This document shows, in pieces, positions 24,619 to 35,200 of a stretch of 42,982 bases of DNA. The notes under the pieces are model-generated. The model was not told the origin of the DNA. It saw only the letters and a list, made by a program, of their open reading frames with translations, and made no database searches. Every line of letters begins with the position of its first letter. Position 1 is the stretch's first letter. The stretch spans positions 1 to 42,982 of the forward strand of contig LSSG01000078.1 of NCBI GenBank assembly GCA_001595915.1, written 5' to 3'. Source of the stretch: Thermoplasmatales archaeon SG8-52-3 (lineage in GTDB: Archaea; Thermoplasmatota; E2; DHVEG-1). The translations under genes were made by a program, and so were the position numbers.

Positions 24619-25416
24619 ATGGCGGTGAATTTAATAGAAACATGGTATATAGTTTTAGGAATTATCAATCTTTTATTAATAGTATTGAGTATAATATTAT
24701 TTTTTCCAAAAAATTTTTTTAGAAATAAAGTTGGAATTTTTAAATCAATTCAAAAAAATTATTTTTATATTATCATAATTGCTGGAGTAGTCATACTTCA
24801 TTTAATAGAGGTAAATTTAATAGATAGTTATACAACAGAGTTAGTTGGTTATGATTTTGCAAATAACATAAAAGACATTGAAGGCGATGTTGTATACCTA
24901 TTTTCCCAATTCTGGACACCTATTCTTGTATATTTCTTTGTATTAATTTATATTGCAATATACTCTTTTACACTATGGTTTTCACCACTGTATTTTTTAC
25001 TAACAAATAATGAAAAAGCACTAAAAACACTTGCATATGGGCTATTTTTAATTTATATTATTGCTCTTCCATTTTACTTATTTCTCCCAATAACAAATGT
25101 ATATACATATTATGATGCAAGTTCTGCGCTTGAAACTGTTATTCCTTCTGTAGAAAGCTTTTTTTATTCAACTACAACACAAAATAATTGTTTACCGTCT
25201 TTACATACAGCAATGACAATACTTATTGCCTACTCTGTTAGTTTAACAGGTAATAAAAAATTCACATATTTTGCTTATACTATTATGATACTTGTAATAA
25301 TTTCTGTAATTTATCTATCAATACACTGGTTAATCGATGTAATAACAGGAGCAGTTTTATCAATAGGAATAATATTGATATTAAGAAGATATATTAGGGA
25401 AGAAACTAATGAATAA
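24619..25416 (+). CDS. PAP2-superfamily membrane phosphatase (AUR1/inositolphosphotransferase-like)
   Basis: A 265-residue membrane protein with six or so helices and the C-terminal phosphatase motifs: PSLHTA at residues 193-198 and SIHWLIDVITG (H236, with the paired Asp) at about 234-244. These are the PAP2 histidine motifs, of the form used in lipid phosphatases and in phosphotransferases such as Aur1. Likely substrates are membrane lipid or isoprenoid phosphates. The N-terminal half is less conserved and contains several helices. The last codons overlap the start of cca by eight bases, so translation is coupled although the functions seem unrelated. Confidence 0.88.
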   Translation: MAVNLIETWYIVLGIINLLLIVLSIILFFPKNFFRNKVGIFKSIQKNYFYIIIIAGVVILHLIEVNLIDSYTTELVGYDFANNIKDIEGDVVYLFSQFWTPILVYFFVLIYIAIYSFTLWFSPLYFLLTNNEKALKTLAYGLFLIYIIALPFYLFLPITNVYTYYDASSALETVIPSVESFFYSTTTQNNCLPSLHTAMTILIAYSVSLTGNKKFTYFAYTIMILVIISVIYLSIHWLIDVITGAVLSIGIILILRRYIREETNE

Positions 25417-26761
25417 AATTGAAAAGCAAGTAATTGATAGGATTGCTCCTTCTAAAGAATATAAAAAGGAAATTAATACTATAGTAAAAGAACTAAACAA
25501 AAGGATAGAAAAAGAGATAATTAATAGAAATTTACCAGCTGATATCGAGCTTGTTGGTTCAATTGCAAAGGACACATATATAAAAGACAATCTTGATATT
25601 GATTTTTTTATAAAGTTTCCAACAAAATATAAAAAGGAAAAAATTGGGGAAAGCGCTCTATCAATTGGAAAATCAATCCTAAAAGATACTGAAGAATCAT
25701 TTGCAGAGCATCCTTATATAAGAGGATATTATAAAAAAAATAAAGTTGAAATTGTTCCATGTTACAAAATAGAAAATGCATCCCAAAAACTATCTGCAGT
25801 TGATAGAACACCATTACACACAAAATACGTAAAAGAAAATTTACCTAAAAAAAATAAACCAGAGGTACTTTTATTCAAACAATTTCTTAGAGGAATTGGA
25901 TGTTATGGAGCTGAAGCAGAAGTTGAAGGTTTTTCTGGTTACTTATGTGAAATATTAATAATTAAGTATGGTACATTTGATAATCTTATAAAAAACGCAA
26001 AAAATTGGAATATTGGAGAAGAAATTGCTTTATCAGACAATAATTTTCCTAGTTTTAATACACCTTTAACATTTATTGATCCAGTTGATACAGAAAGAAA
26101 TGTAGCCTCAGCAATATCTTTAGAAAAATTTAATTATTTTAAAAAAGCATGTAAGGAATATATTAAAAAACCGCTGATAACTTTCTTTTTCCCAAAAAAA
26201 ATAGTACCATGGTCTCTTGAAAAAATAAAGAAGAAACTTGAAAATAAAAAATTCAAATATTTAGGTATAAAACTTGGAAAACCAGATATTATTCCTGAAA
26301 ATCTTTATCCTCAAATAAGAAAAGCAACCCGTTCAATATGTGAAACATCTAAAAGATATAATTTTACAATTTTTGATAGTTCATTTTATGTTGATGATCA
26401 TAATATCTACATAATCATCAAAACAATAAATGAGCCACTTTCAAAAACCTTTGTTCATCTTGGTCCACCATTAAAACTAAAAAAACATACAAATGAATTT
26501 TTAAACAAATGGAAAAATGATCCTAGAGTTACTAAGAAACCTTTTGAAAAAAATAATCGATTATATGTTGAAATAAAACGAGATTTTATAGAATTAAAAG
26601 AATTTTTAGAATATGAAATAAAAAATCTAAGCATGGGTAAACATTTAGATAGAATTGTAAAAAAGAAATTTACTATTTTAGAATTAGATGAGTTACTAAA
26701 AGAAAATTTGAGAGAGTTTTGGACTGAATATCTTGATGGAAAAATGTCTTGGGAAAGATAA
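25409..26761 (+). CDS. cca: CCA-adding enzyme, archaeal class I
   Basis: Adds CCA to the 3' end of tRNA without a template. The 450-residue length is that of archaeal class I enzymes. The nucleotidyltransferase signature GSIAKDTYIKDNLDIDFF (GS 50-51, DID 63-65) is present, with a third carboxylate in KNKVEIVPCYKI. The central VLLFKQFLRGIGCYGAEAEVEGFSGYLCE and FIDPVDTERNVASAIS stretches are typical. It overlaps the PAP2 gene at its start. The gene that follows begins one base after the stop, so cca and its neighbour are likely one transcript. Confidence 0.96.
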   Translation: MNKIEKQVIDRIAPSKEYKKEINTIVKELNKRIEKEIINRNLPADIELVGSIAKDTYIKDNLDIDFFIKFPTKYKKEKIGESALSIGKSILKDTEESFAEHPYIRGYYKKNKVEIVPCYKIENASQKLSAVDRTPLHTKYVKENLPKKNKPEVLLFKQFLRGIGCYGAEAEVEGFSGYLCEILIIKYGTFDNLIKNAKNWNIGEEIALSDNNFPSFNTPLTFIDPVDTERNVASAISLEKFNYFKKACKEYIKKPLITFFFPKKIVPWSLEKIKKKLENKKFKYLGIKLGKPDIIPENLYPQIRKATRSICETSKRYNFTIFDSSFYVDDHNIYIIIKTINEPLSKTFVHLGPPLKLKKHTNEFLNKWKNDPRVTKKPFEKNNRLYVEIKRDFIELKEFLEYEIKNLSMGKHLDRIVKKKFTILELDELLKENLREFWTEYLDGKMSWER

Positions 26762-26762
26762 A

Positions 26763-27521
26763 ATGAAAACTATAGGTGTTTTCACAAAAGATTTTTCACT
26801 ATATCATGATCTTTTAAAAAATCTTAAAAAAAGAAAAATTTCCTTTGTTTCTCTTACATCACTGAATCATATCCCGAGTGGAATAGGAGTAATTCTAACA
26901 TCCAATAGTGAATTGCATGATATAAAAATATCAAATGTAATTGCTGCTGATGCATATGATTCTATTGATCATGCCATAGACTTAGCAATTCAAATGCTTG
27001 TTGGAAAAGATCTTTATTCAAAGGTTTTAATTGGAATTGATCCTGGCGAAAAACCAGGTATTGCAGTAGTTGGAGATGAAATATTATTACAAAAAATGAA
27101 TGCTAAAACTCCAGAGGAGGTTGTAATAATAGTAAAAAGGGTTCTAAGAGAATATCCTTCAACCGAAACATTAATTCGTATTGGTCATGGTTCAATTATT
27201 ACTAGAAATCGGATAATCAATTCTTTGATTTCACTTTGTATCCCAATTGAGATTGTTGATGAAACAAAGACAACACCAACACAACAGACAAAAAGACTTG
27301 AAAAAGATGGGGAAGCAGCTGCAGCAATTGCCTTAATCCGTGGTGGAAAGGTTCAAAGACGTTTACCATTAGAACCAACAAAAGGTGATATTAGAAATAT
27401 TCAGGAGAGAAGTAGACAATATTCAAATGGAAAAATTTCAATTTCGGAAAAAACAGCAATAAAGGTATTGAAAGGTGAGATTAGTCTTAAGGAAGCAATT
27501 GATTTTGAAAAAAATAAGTAA
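26763..27521 (+). CDS. RuvC/RNase H-fold protein of unknown function
   Basis: A 252-residue protein with two parts. Residues 1-75 form an alpha/beta domain I cannot name. From about residue 85 there is an RNase H-like fold: GIDPGEKPGIAVVGD (D93), a central strand ending in IEIVDETKTTP, and a late acidic residue in KDGEAAAAIALIRGG. The Asp...Glu/Asp...Asp arrangement recalls RuvC/YqgF-type nucleases, so a structure-specific nuclease is possible. The frame begins upstream inside cca, but ATG 26763, with GGGAAAG before it, is the natural start. It directly follows cca, hinting at an RNA-related role. Confidence 0.75.
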   Translation: MKTIGVFTKDFSLYHDLLKNLKKRKISFVSLTSLNHIPSGIGVILTSNSELHDIKISNVIAADAYDSIDHAIDLAIQMLVGKDLYSKVLIGIDPGEKPGIAVVGDEILLQKMNAKTPEEVVIIVKRVLREYPSTETLIRIGHGSIITRNRIINSLISLCIPIEIVDETKTTPTQQTKRLEKDGEAAAAIALIRGGKVQRRLPLEPTKGDIRNIQERSRQYSNGKISISEKTAIKVLKGEISLKEAIDFEKNK

Positions 27522-27571
27522 TAAACCCAAACGTTTATGAAGCTCTCTCATATGCATTTTAGGTAAGACCG

Positions 27572-29122
27572 ATGAATGTCAAAAGAGCTCTAATTAGTGT
27601 TTCAGACAAAGATGGTATATCTGATTTTTCTAAAGAAATAAACAAACTAGGTATAGAGATAATTTCAACAAGCAGTACTGCAAAAGTTATAAAAAATTCA
27701 GGTGTTCCGATTAAGGAAGTATCTAGTGTAACAGGTTTCCCAGAAATGCTTGAGGGAAGAGTAAAAACCCTACATCCAATTATTCATGCAGGAATTCTTG
27801 CAAAAAGACATGATAAATCACATCTGGCAACCCTTAAAAAACATAATATTAAAACAATTGATTTGTTGGTTTGTAATTTATATCCCTTTGAAGAAACAAT
27901 AAAAAAACAAAAAGTTGGCATTGAAGAAGTTATTGAAAATATTGATATCGGTGGACCAACTCTTATTCGAGCAGCAGCAAAAAATTACAAAGATGTAATA
28001 GTAATAACTGATAAAAGTCAATATAGAGAAATCTTAAGTTCTCTAAAATCTAATGGAGATGTAAGTTTAGAAAATAGAGAAAGACTTGCAATTAAAGCAT
28101 TCACACATACTGCTCAATATGATGCAATAATATCTAATTACTTAAGAAACAAATGGACAGATGAAAATTTACCAGATGATAATAGTATTTCATTAAGAAA
28201 AATTCAAGATATGAGGTATGGTGAAAATCCTCATCTGAAAGGCGCATTTTATAGAGCTTTACCAGAAGTAAATGAACCTTGTATAACAAACGTAAAAAAA
28301 CTTCATGGAAAGGAATTATCTTATAACAACATCCTTGACAGTGATTGTGCTATTGAGTGTATAAAAGAATTTTCAGACCCAAGTTGTGTTATTGTAAAGC
28401 ATGCAACACCATGTGGAATAGCAAGTGCAAATAATTTATTGAAAGCTTGGAAAGATGCTTATGAAACAGATACCTATTCACCTTTTGGAGGAATAATTTC
28501 TTTCAATAGAGAAGTTGGAAAAGATGTAGCAAAAGAACTATCAAATTTATTTTTAGAGGTAATTATTGCACCTAATTTTAACAAAGAAGCTTTAAATATT
28601 TTAAGTAAAAAGAAAAATCTAAGACTGCTTCAGCTTAAGGATATTGATAAGAAAATAAATAGAAAGGGAATGATTTTTAGAAGTGTAGTTGGTGGATTTT
28701 TATCACAAGAAAGAGACATAAAAATTACCCCTAAAAAAGATTGGAAAATTGTTACAAAAAAGAAACCAAGTAAAAACGAACTTTTGTCAATGGAATTTGC
28801 TGTTAAATGTGTTAAACATGTGAAATCAAATTCAGTTGTTTTTGTAAAAGATACTCATACAGTTGGTATTGGTGGGGGACAAACTGCTCGAGTTGATGCT
28901 ACATGGATTGCTATTAATAAAGGAAAAGAAAATATAAAAGAATCAATCATGGCAAGTGATGCTTTTTTCCCATTTAGAGATGCTGTAGATGTTGCAGCTG
29001 AAGCTGGTGTCAAAGCAATTATTCAACCTGGTGGATCTATTCGTGATGAAGAAGTAATAAAAGCAGCAGATGAAAATTCAATTTCAATGGTATTTTCAGG
29101 TCAAAGATACTTTAGACATTAA
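27572..29122 (+). CDS. purH: Bifunctional AICAR transformylase/IMP cyclohydrolase
   Basis: Catalyses the last two steps of purine synthesis: formyl transfer to AICAR and ring closure to IMP. The 516-residue length and both domains are complete. The IMP cyclohydrolase part (1-195) has ALISVSDKDGISDFSK, EVSSVTGFPEMLEGRVKTLHP and NIDIGGPTLIRAAAKN. The transformylase part has MRYGENPHLKGAFY, CVIVKHATPCGIA with the catalytic Lys-His pair, and GIGGGQTARVDA near the C-terminus. Many archaea use PurP/PurO instead; a full PurH suggests either a lineage that keeps it or an old transfer from bacteria. It has its own gap upstream and T-runs downstream. Confidence 0.97.
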   Translation: MNVKRALISVSDKDGISDFSKEINKLGIEIISTSSTAKVIKNSGVPIKEVSSVTGFPEMLEGRVKTLHPIIHAGILAKRHDKSHLATLKKHNIKTIDLLVCNLYPFEETIKKQKVGIEEVIENIDIGGPTLIRAAAKNYKDVIVITDKSQYREILSSLKSNGDVSLENRERLAIKAFTHTAQYDAIISNYLRNKWTDENLPDDNSISLRKIQDMRYGENPHLKGAFYRALPEVNEPCITNVKKLHGKELSYNNILDSDCAIECIKEFSDPSCVIVKHATPCGIASANNLLKAWKDAYETDTYSPFGGIISFNREVGKDVAKELSNLFLEVIIAPNFNKEALNILSKKKNLRLLQLKDIDKKINRKGMIFRSVVGGFLSQERDIKITPKKDWKIVTKKKPSKNELLSMEFAVKCVKHVKSNSVVFVKDTHTVGIGGGQTARVDATWIAINKGKENIKESIMASDAFFPFRDAVDVAAEAGVKAIIQPGGSIRDEEVIKAADENSISMVFSGQRYFRH

Positions 29123-29136
29123 TTTTTAATTTTTTT
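29123..29136 (+). terminator. Oligo-T terminator of purH
   Basis: Two T-runs (five and seven T) follow directly after the purH stop codon, as in archaeal intrinsic termination. The convergent gene ends 18 bases further on. Confidence 0.5.
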
Positions 29137-29153
29137 AAACCTGTAATTATTTA

Positions 29154-29870
29154 TTAACAGAATATAGCAATTAGTTCTAAAAAGATCACAACAATTCCTG
29201 AAGCCATTACAAAAAGACCCAGAATCAGAGGACCTAAAAATGGATGACTAGATAATAGCATTATTATTCCAAAAAACGAAGCTATTGGTATTGCAACTGT
29301 AAACGCAAGTAATAACAGAATAACGCAAATTATTGGATTACCTTCAAATGGAAAAGTAGGTTTTAATTCTTGATTCATAGCTTTCATTTCTGTAATTTTA
29401 TTATTTATTTGTTCATTATTACTTATAATATCTGAAAAACTTTTTGAAAATTTAGGATTTGTAATAGTAATTGATTCAACTACCTCAAAAACTTTATCTT
29501 CTCCTATTAAATTAGTTAGTTCATAACCTTTTTCTAAAGCAAAATTCAGATATTCAGGTGAAAAAGTTGGTCTAGTAAAAATAAGTGAGTTTAGAAGGTT
29601 TGGATCTTTAAATAATATTTTTCTAAACAAACTTCTAAAATTATAATTAAAATCTAATAACAAGTCATTATTCATCTCTTGTTCTAGCAAATTCTTTACT
29701 TTTTTATTATTTACTATATCAATAATTGTTTGAAATAAAAAATCCTCTGGTTCACAATTAATGTCTCTCTTTTGGGTATTTGCAGTACCTGGTTGAACTG
29801 CAAGACCTACAAATAAAATAACAATTCCAAAAACAAGAGTGTTTTTTATTAAATCCTTTTTTTTATTCAT
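29154..29870 (-). CDS. Exported protein with C-terminal membrane region, unknown function
   Basis: A 238-residue protein I do not recognise. It begins with a signal-peptide-like segment, KNTLVFGIVILFVGLAVQPG, of the same style as the secreted protein at 41766. The middle (about 35-170) is soluble and helical, with a single Cys near residue 39. The last 65 residues form two or three hydrophobic helices (PIICVILLLLAFTVAIPIAS and HPFLGPLILGLFVMASGIVVIF). The ribosome site GGAGGGAGG, seven bases upstream, is very strong, so the protein may be abundant. No partner gene is evident. Confidence 0.75.
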   Translation of the reverse strand: MNKKKDLIKNTLVFGIVILFVGLAVQPGTANTQKRDINCEPEDFLFQTIIDIVNNKKVKNLLEQEMNNDLLLDFNYNFRSLFRKILFKDPNLLNSLIFTRPTFSPEYLNFALEKGYELTNLIGEDKVFEVVESITITNPKFSKSFSDIISNNEQINNKITEMKAMNQELKPTFPFEGNPIICVILLLLAFTVAIPIASFFGIIMLLSSHPFLGPLILGLFVMASGIVVIFLELIAIFC

Positions 29871-29995
29871 ATATTAACCTCCCTCCAAAATTACAATGTA
29901 TTTTAGTTATATAAATTTTTACATATTAAAATGCAATAATGCTCTATTTTTAATTTAAATTGAATAATTTAGGCATAAAAACCAACTAAATCTTC

Positions 29996-30004
29996 TTTAA
30001 ATAA
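29996..30004 (+). promoter_or_regulatory. TATA box of arcS
   Basis: TTTAAATAA ends 19 bases before the arcS ATG. The expected transcription start falls at the ATG itself, so arcS is probably expressed as a leaderless mRNA; no ribosome site is present. Confidence 0.5.
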
Positions 30005-30023
30005 AAATGTATATACTCAATAA

Positions 30024-31712
30024 ATGGAATTCAGAGTAAAAAAAAGAGACGGTTCTGGAAGAATCGGAGAACTAAAATTAAATGGTGAAAAAGTAATTAC
30101 ACCAAACATCTTTTTTGTAGATACTAATAGGTTTAAACCTCCAAAATTTGCAAATATAATTATTACAAATGAAAATAAGGAAAAAATAAAACCAGGATTA
30201 AAGTATTCAGAAGAATTATTAATCCAAAAAATAAAGTATAGATATGATTCACTTTATATTATAGATCATGCAAAACAAATCATGTCTCAACCTAAAAAAT
30301 TCGTAGATAATATTGTAAATTTAAGAGAAGAAATAGGATATCAAAAAGCAATATATATACCAAGTGTGGGAAATCCAACAAATCTAGCACTTTTAACATA
30401 TCTTGGAATTGATTTATTTGATTCAACATTTGCAATTATTGCAGCGAGAAACAATTCCTTACTTTTCGAAATAGGAATGTTTAATAAAAATGATTTAGAA
30501 GAAAATCCATGCAATTGTCCATTATGTATAAATAATAAAAAACCTAAAGATATGAGTTTTCAAGAAATTTTAAATCATAACTATTATGCATTATTTAATG
30601 AAATTAAACATGTTAGAAACGCAATTCAACAAGATAATCTTAGAAACTTATTAGAAAATAGAACAAAATCAGATCCTAATCTAACAGCAATTCTTAGAAA
30701 TCTTGATAGAAACCATTACAATTATTTAGAGAAAAGAACTCCTATACAGAGTAAAAGTGTTCTTATTGCTACGACATCTGAAGCCTTAAATAGACCTGAA
30801 ATAAAACGATTTCAAAATAGATTAATTGAACGATATATGAAACCAAAGTCAGCAAAAATACTACTACTACTTCCATGCTCAGCAAAGAAACCCTACTCAT
30901 TTTCAAAATCTCATAAACTATTTAGAGAAAAAATACTTGCTACAAATAATCCTTTTATTGTTCATGAAGTAATTATCACTTCACCTATAGGTGTTGTTCC
31001 AAGAGATCTTGAACTTGTTTATCCACCATCTTCATATGATATACCAGTAACTGGTATATGGGATGAACAAGAAAAAAATATGATAACAGAACTTTTATCA
31101 AAATATCTAAAACAAAACAAATATGAAATTATAATTTCGCACTTGCCAGAAGATTTAAACGAATTTGTAAATCCAATTCTAAATAAACCTATTTTAACTT
31201 GTAAAAATAATCCAAAAACAAATGAATCACTGGAGAAACTATATGATACTTTAAGCTCAATTGTAAATAATTTTGAAAAAATTAAAGCTCAAAAAAGAGC
31301 AATAGAAGATATTGAATCATTAGCAACTTATCAATTTGGTAAAAAAATTGCTAAAAATCTTTTACAAGATGTCTTTATCAAAGGAAAATATCCTTATCAA
31401 AAAATCATTAAAAATAACATTCAACTTGGAATGACAACAAAGGATAGAGGACTTATCTCTCTAACACTTAATGGAGCAGAGCAATTAATTGATTCTAAAA
31501 TGTACTGGTTGGAAATATATGATGATTTCAAATTAATAGGATCAATTTTTGCACCGGGTGTAAAAAATGCAGATAGTGAGATAAGAGTCGGTGATGAGGT
31601 AATCGTGCTAAAAAATGATAAATTAGTTGCAGTTGGAGTTGCACAGATGAACGGAGAGGAAATGAAAAAATCATATCACGGTGAAGCTGTAAAAGTAAGA
31701 CATAGAGTTTAA
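30024..31712 (+). CDS. arcS: Archaeosine synthase ArcS (TGT-like)
   Basis: ArcS adds lysine to preQ0 at position 15 of tRNA on the way to archaeosine; a RaSEA-type partner then finishes the base in many archaea. The 562-residue protein keeps the TGT-like N-terminal domain with the zinc motif C163-x-C165-x2-C168, the ArcS-specific PCSAKKPYSFSKSH motif (284-297), which separates it from TGT itself, and a C-terminal PUA domain (about 480-562, IFAPGVKNADSEIRVGDEVIV). The ATG fits the TATA spacing. The last four bases overlap the convergent zinc-ribbon gene. Neither the TGT gene nor arcS's usual partner lies in the window. Confidence 0.92.
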   Translation: MEFRVKKRDGSGRIGELKLNGEKVITPNIFFVDTNRFKPPKFANIIITNENKEKIKPGLKYSEELLIQKIKYRYDSLYIIDHAKQIMSQPKKFVDNIVNLREEIGYQKAIYIPSVGNPTNLALLTYLGIDLFDSTFAIIAARNNSLLFEIGMFNKNDLEENPCNCPLCINNKKPKDMSFQEILNHNYYALFNEIKHVRNAIQQDNLRNLLENRTKSDPNLTAILRNLDRNHYNYLEKRTPIQSKSVLIATTSEALNRPEIKRFQNRLIERYMKPKSAKILLLLPCSAKKPYSFSKSHKLFREKILATNNPFIVHEVIITSPIGVVPRDLELVYPPSSYDIPVTGIWDEQEKNMITELLSKYLKQNKYEIIISHLPEDLNEFVNPILNKPILTCKNNPKTNESLEKLYDTLSSIVNNFEKIKAQKRAIEDIESLATYQFGKKIAKNLLQDVFIKGKYPYQKIIKNNIQLGMTTKDRGLISLTLNGAEQLIDSKMYWLEIYDDFKLIGSIFAPGVKNADSEIRVGDEVIVLKNDKLVAVGVAQMNGEEMKKSYHGEAVKVRHRV

Positions 31713-32233
31713 ACTTTCTTCATTGTTTCAATTTTACCACAATAAGGACAAGAAAAAATATGTAATTTTTTATATAACTCAGTACCCTCTGCCCAGATAG
31801 TTAATCTTTCATTGCATATTTCACATTTGAAATTTGCTTTAATTGATTTCTTTTCAGGAATAAAATCTTCAATAGTTGAAGGATTTGGGGGAATTACTCC
31901 AATTGAACCGCAGTCGGGACATGTCATCTTAACATATTGTTTATTGTCTCCCTTTGATTTCTTAATAGCAAAAAAACCATCACAGGTTTGACATTTGAAA
32001 TGATAAAGTCCACCTTTAAGAGTTTTTTCAAATTCCTCAACAATATCTATATCAACTGGAACAGTTTTTGTTTTTGATTCTCGTAAATTCAAATATATAT
32101 AAAAGAAAATTAGTAAAAAATATGCAACTATTGATATAACAATTAAACCCAAATCATATACAATATCATAAAAAGAAAAAATTATTAAAAAGAATCCAAG
32201 TATCAAAAATAAAATATTTTTAAATAAGCTCAT
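31709..32233 (-). CDS. Membrane protein with two zinc ribbons
   Basis: A 174-residue protein with two N-terminal membrane helices (about 7-27 and 30-48) and a cytoplasmic tail carrying two zinc-ribbon modules: C81-x2-C84 with C105-x2-C108, and C137-x2-C140 with C162-x2-C165. It has no enzyme signature. Such membrane-tethered rubredoxin-like knuckles may bind protein or nucleic acid. Its ATG overlaps the stop of the large CARDB protein by one base, so the two are probably cotranscribed, and it may serve that surface protein. Function unknown. Confidence 0.8.
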   Translation of the reverse strand: MSLFKNILFLILGFFLIIFSFYDIVYDLGLIVISIVAYFLLIFFYIYLNLRESKTKTVPVDIDIVEEFEKTLKGGLYHFKCQTCDGFFAIKKSKGDNKQYVKMTCPDCGSIGVIPPNPSTIEDFIPEKKSIKANFKCEICNERLTIWAEGTELYKKLHIFSCPYCGKIETMKKV

Positions 32234-35200
32234 TAAGGTTTTCTCCTCCTACTAAAAATTGAAAGAATAAATAAAACAAAAAATAAGATTATAGATCCAG
32301 AAAGATATAACGAGTTTTCTTTAAGTCTATATACAGCATTTTCAGAAAAAATATCCTTTTTAGGATTACTTTTATTTTTATACTCTTCAAGATTTGTTAA
32401 TCCGTCTTTATCTGGGTCGGATTTCGCATCATCTGGGTCTTCTGGATCTAAATTATACTTTTCCTCCCACCAATCAGGCATGCCATCGTCATCCTTGTCG
32501 TCAATATCAGAAGTTATCCAAAAAGACTTATCATCAGTTTTAACAATATTGTTTGCTATATCACTAACCTCTATACTAAAAAGATATTTGCCAGATGTAT
32601 CATAGGTACTTGAGTAAGTATATTTATCCTCTTTAATATACTGCAAATTTCTTCTGTACTCTTCATTAGTTGGAGTTGTGATTGATACAATTACAGTCTT
32701 TATTTCTAGATTATCACTTGCTAAGCAAGTAATTTCCACTGATTCGCCTTTTAATTGAACTCTTGGTTCAGCATCAAAAAAGGAAATAACTGGATTTGTG
32801 GATTCTTTGTATATCGAGAAATTACCTTGTTTACTTGCTGTATTTCTGTATCTAGTATTATCAACAGCAATTATGTTATATGAGTATCTTCCAACCTCAT
32901 TAGTGTTAGTAAATGAATATCTAAACACATTCTCAATTGTTCTCCCCATAACATAATTATATATTTTACCTACTGGATTTGTTATGTTAACAGAAACAGA
33001 ATTTAAACCAGTGGAATCAGTAACTGTTGCAGATATTGAAACTGAACTACCTTGTTCCTGACTATTTGGTGAAATAATAATATTTGATATAACAGGAGGA
33101 TTTCTCTCTATTGCTTTAACTATTAAAATATCTTCAGATAAAAGACGATTATTTGATATATCAACATCTCTTTTTGTATCATTTACAAGAACTTTTGCCC
33201 CAACTAACCAGTTTCCTGGTTTTGAAGAGTTCCAATACAAACTAAATGTATTATTGGAATCTGATTTAATGGTAATTAACTCACTATCTACTTCATTTTC
33301 ATATTTCATTAATCCCTGAGCATTTTCAATATAAAGTTTTAGAACATAATTTGATGCATCACCCTTACCAATATTTTTTATAAAAATGTCAATTTTTACT
33401 CTATCAAATTCTTTGATTTCATAAGATGGTATAATTATATCTACAATTGCTAAATCTGGTATACCACTTACCGTTATTTGCTTTATCAATCTGTTATTAT
33501 TTTCGTTTATCTCATCTATAACATCATCTGGATCAAGTGTTATTGTGACATTGAATTTTCCAGAAATTTTTGGATTCCAGCTAAAGTAAACATAGTTAGC
33601 AATATCCATATAAATTGTTATTTCTGTGATTTCTTTATATACTACCTTTGATGTTTTAGATTCAGTTATTATTAATGAGACATTTACATCTTCAACATTT
33701 GCATCATAACTAACACACCCTGAAGTTATGTTGACGACATCATCAATGTAAATTTTTGTAGTTGTTTTCGCCCAATTAGTTGAAAAACTCATATTTTTAA
33801 TTGCAATATCTGGTTTCCCAACAAAAAAAGATTGTTTTATTTCTGGTGCGTCATAGTCTGTCCAATCACCAGAAGAAATTATAATTGTCCAATCTCCATC
33901 TGTATCAAATGAAAAATCATCTGATTTCCATAATGTATTATCTTGAAAATTATTAAGATAAATGTAAAAATTTTTACTTTGGTTTTTATCCAAGTAAATA
34001 AATGCTGTTACATTTTCTGCTCTAGCATTAGTTGTAACAGTAAGATCAATTAATCCTCCCACTGGGGCAAAGCTACCATCAATGGGTTTTACTGATTCTA
34101 TTCCCCAACCATCTACAAAACTAAATTCACCTAAACTTGCATTTCCGGTGGCATTCATAATTGTTTCTTCACTAATTGTTCTTGTTCCAAGATTTGCTGA
34201 CACATCAAAATATATACAATAAAATTTCTCAAAAGAAGATCCTTTAATTTGCCATAGTAATTTTCCAGATGCACTAGTTACACTATTAAAACTTGCACTT
34301 TCTTTAAAAATATATTTTGAAACCTCGCTTGTAAAATTACCATCTGGGGAGTATTCAATAATTTTTAAAGTCTCATTTTCAAACGATTGAAAAGAAATTC
34401 CTAACTCTCCTAACAATTTTGTAAAATTAAAAGATACTTCAACAGTACCACTTCCCTCAACAGATAGAAAATATCTATAATGCCAATTTATATCCCACCA
34501 TTGTAGATATTCTACTTCAACAATAACAGTAATTTCTTCAAAATCATGGGTTTTATCTTTATATATAATGTCAATTGATATTTTCTGAGTACCAAATTGA
34601 GAGGGTTTCCAAATAAATGTAAAATTATGGGTTTTATTTCTAGATAAGCTGCTTGATCTAGTCAGTGTTTGAACCTCTCCGTCTATACTTGAATTCAGTT
34701 TAGCATAAATTGTATCGTTTGTAGCTCCTCCAAAATTTTTAATAGTTGACCTAATTGCTACTGTTTTATTTACTATAATATTATCAGGAATATCAATATT
34801 TATAATTTCTAATCCAGGGTTTTTTTCAGATACATATATGAAACCATCCCAAAAGTTGTTGTCTTCATAAATCTCAATTACATTTCCTGGGTATGGATAA
34901 TCAACTTCTATTGTAATATCACGCTTTATATCAGAATCCATAACAGCTGTCCAACTGAGATTTACAAACCTTATTTCATTTACATTTAGCCCTTCACTTG
35001 TTGAATTAGTATAAACTAAAGATCCATCAATAAATAGTGCAACAACAATTTCAGTACCTATCGAGATATTACCATATTCACCGGTGTCTGGATCTTTTAT
35101 ATTTTTAATTTTTACAATAAACTCAACTTCATCATCCTCAGAAATATAACCCGGAGGATTACCAGGTAGATCTACATCATATATAATTAAATCAGGTCGT

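Noticed and set aside
27527-27534. AAACGTTT palindrome before purH as operator
   Set aside because: Only eight bases in AT-rich DNA, with no second copy; chance is likely.
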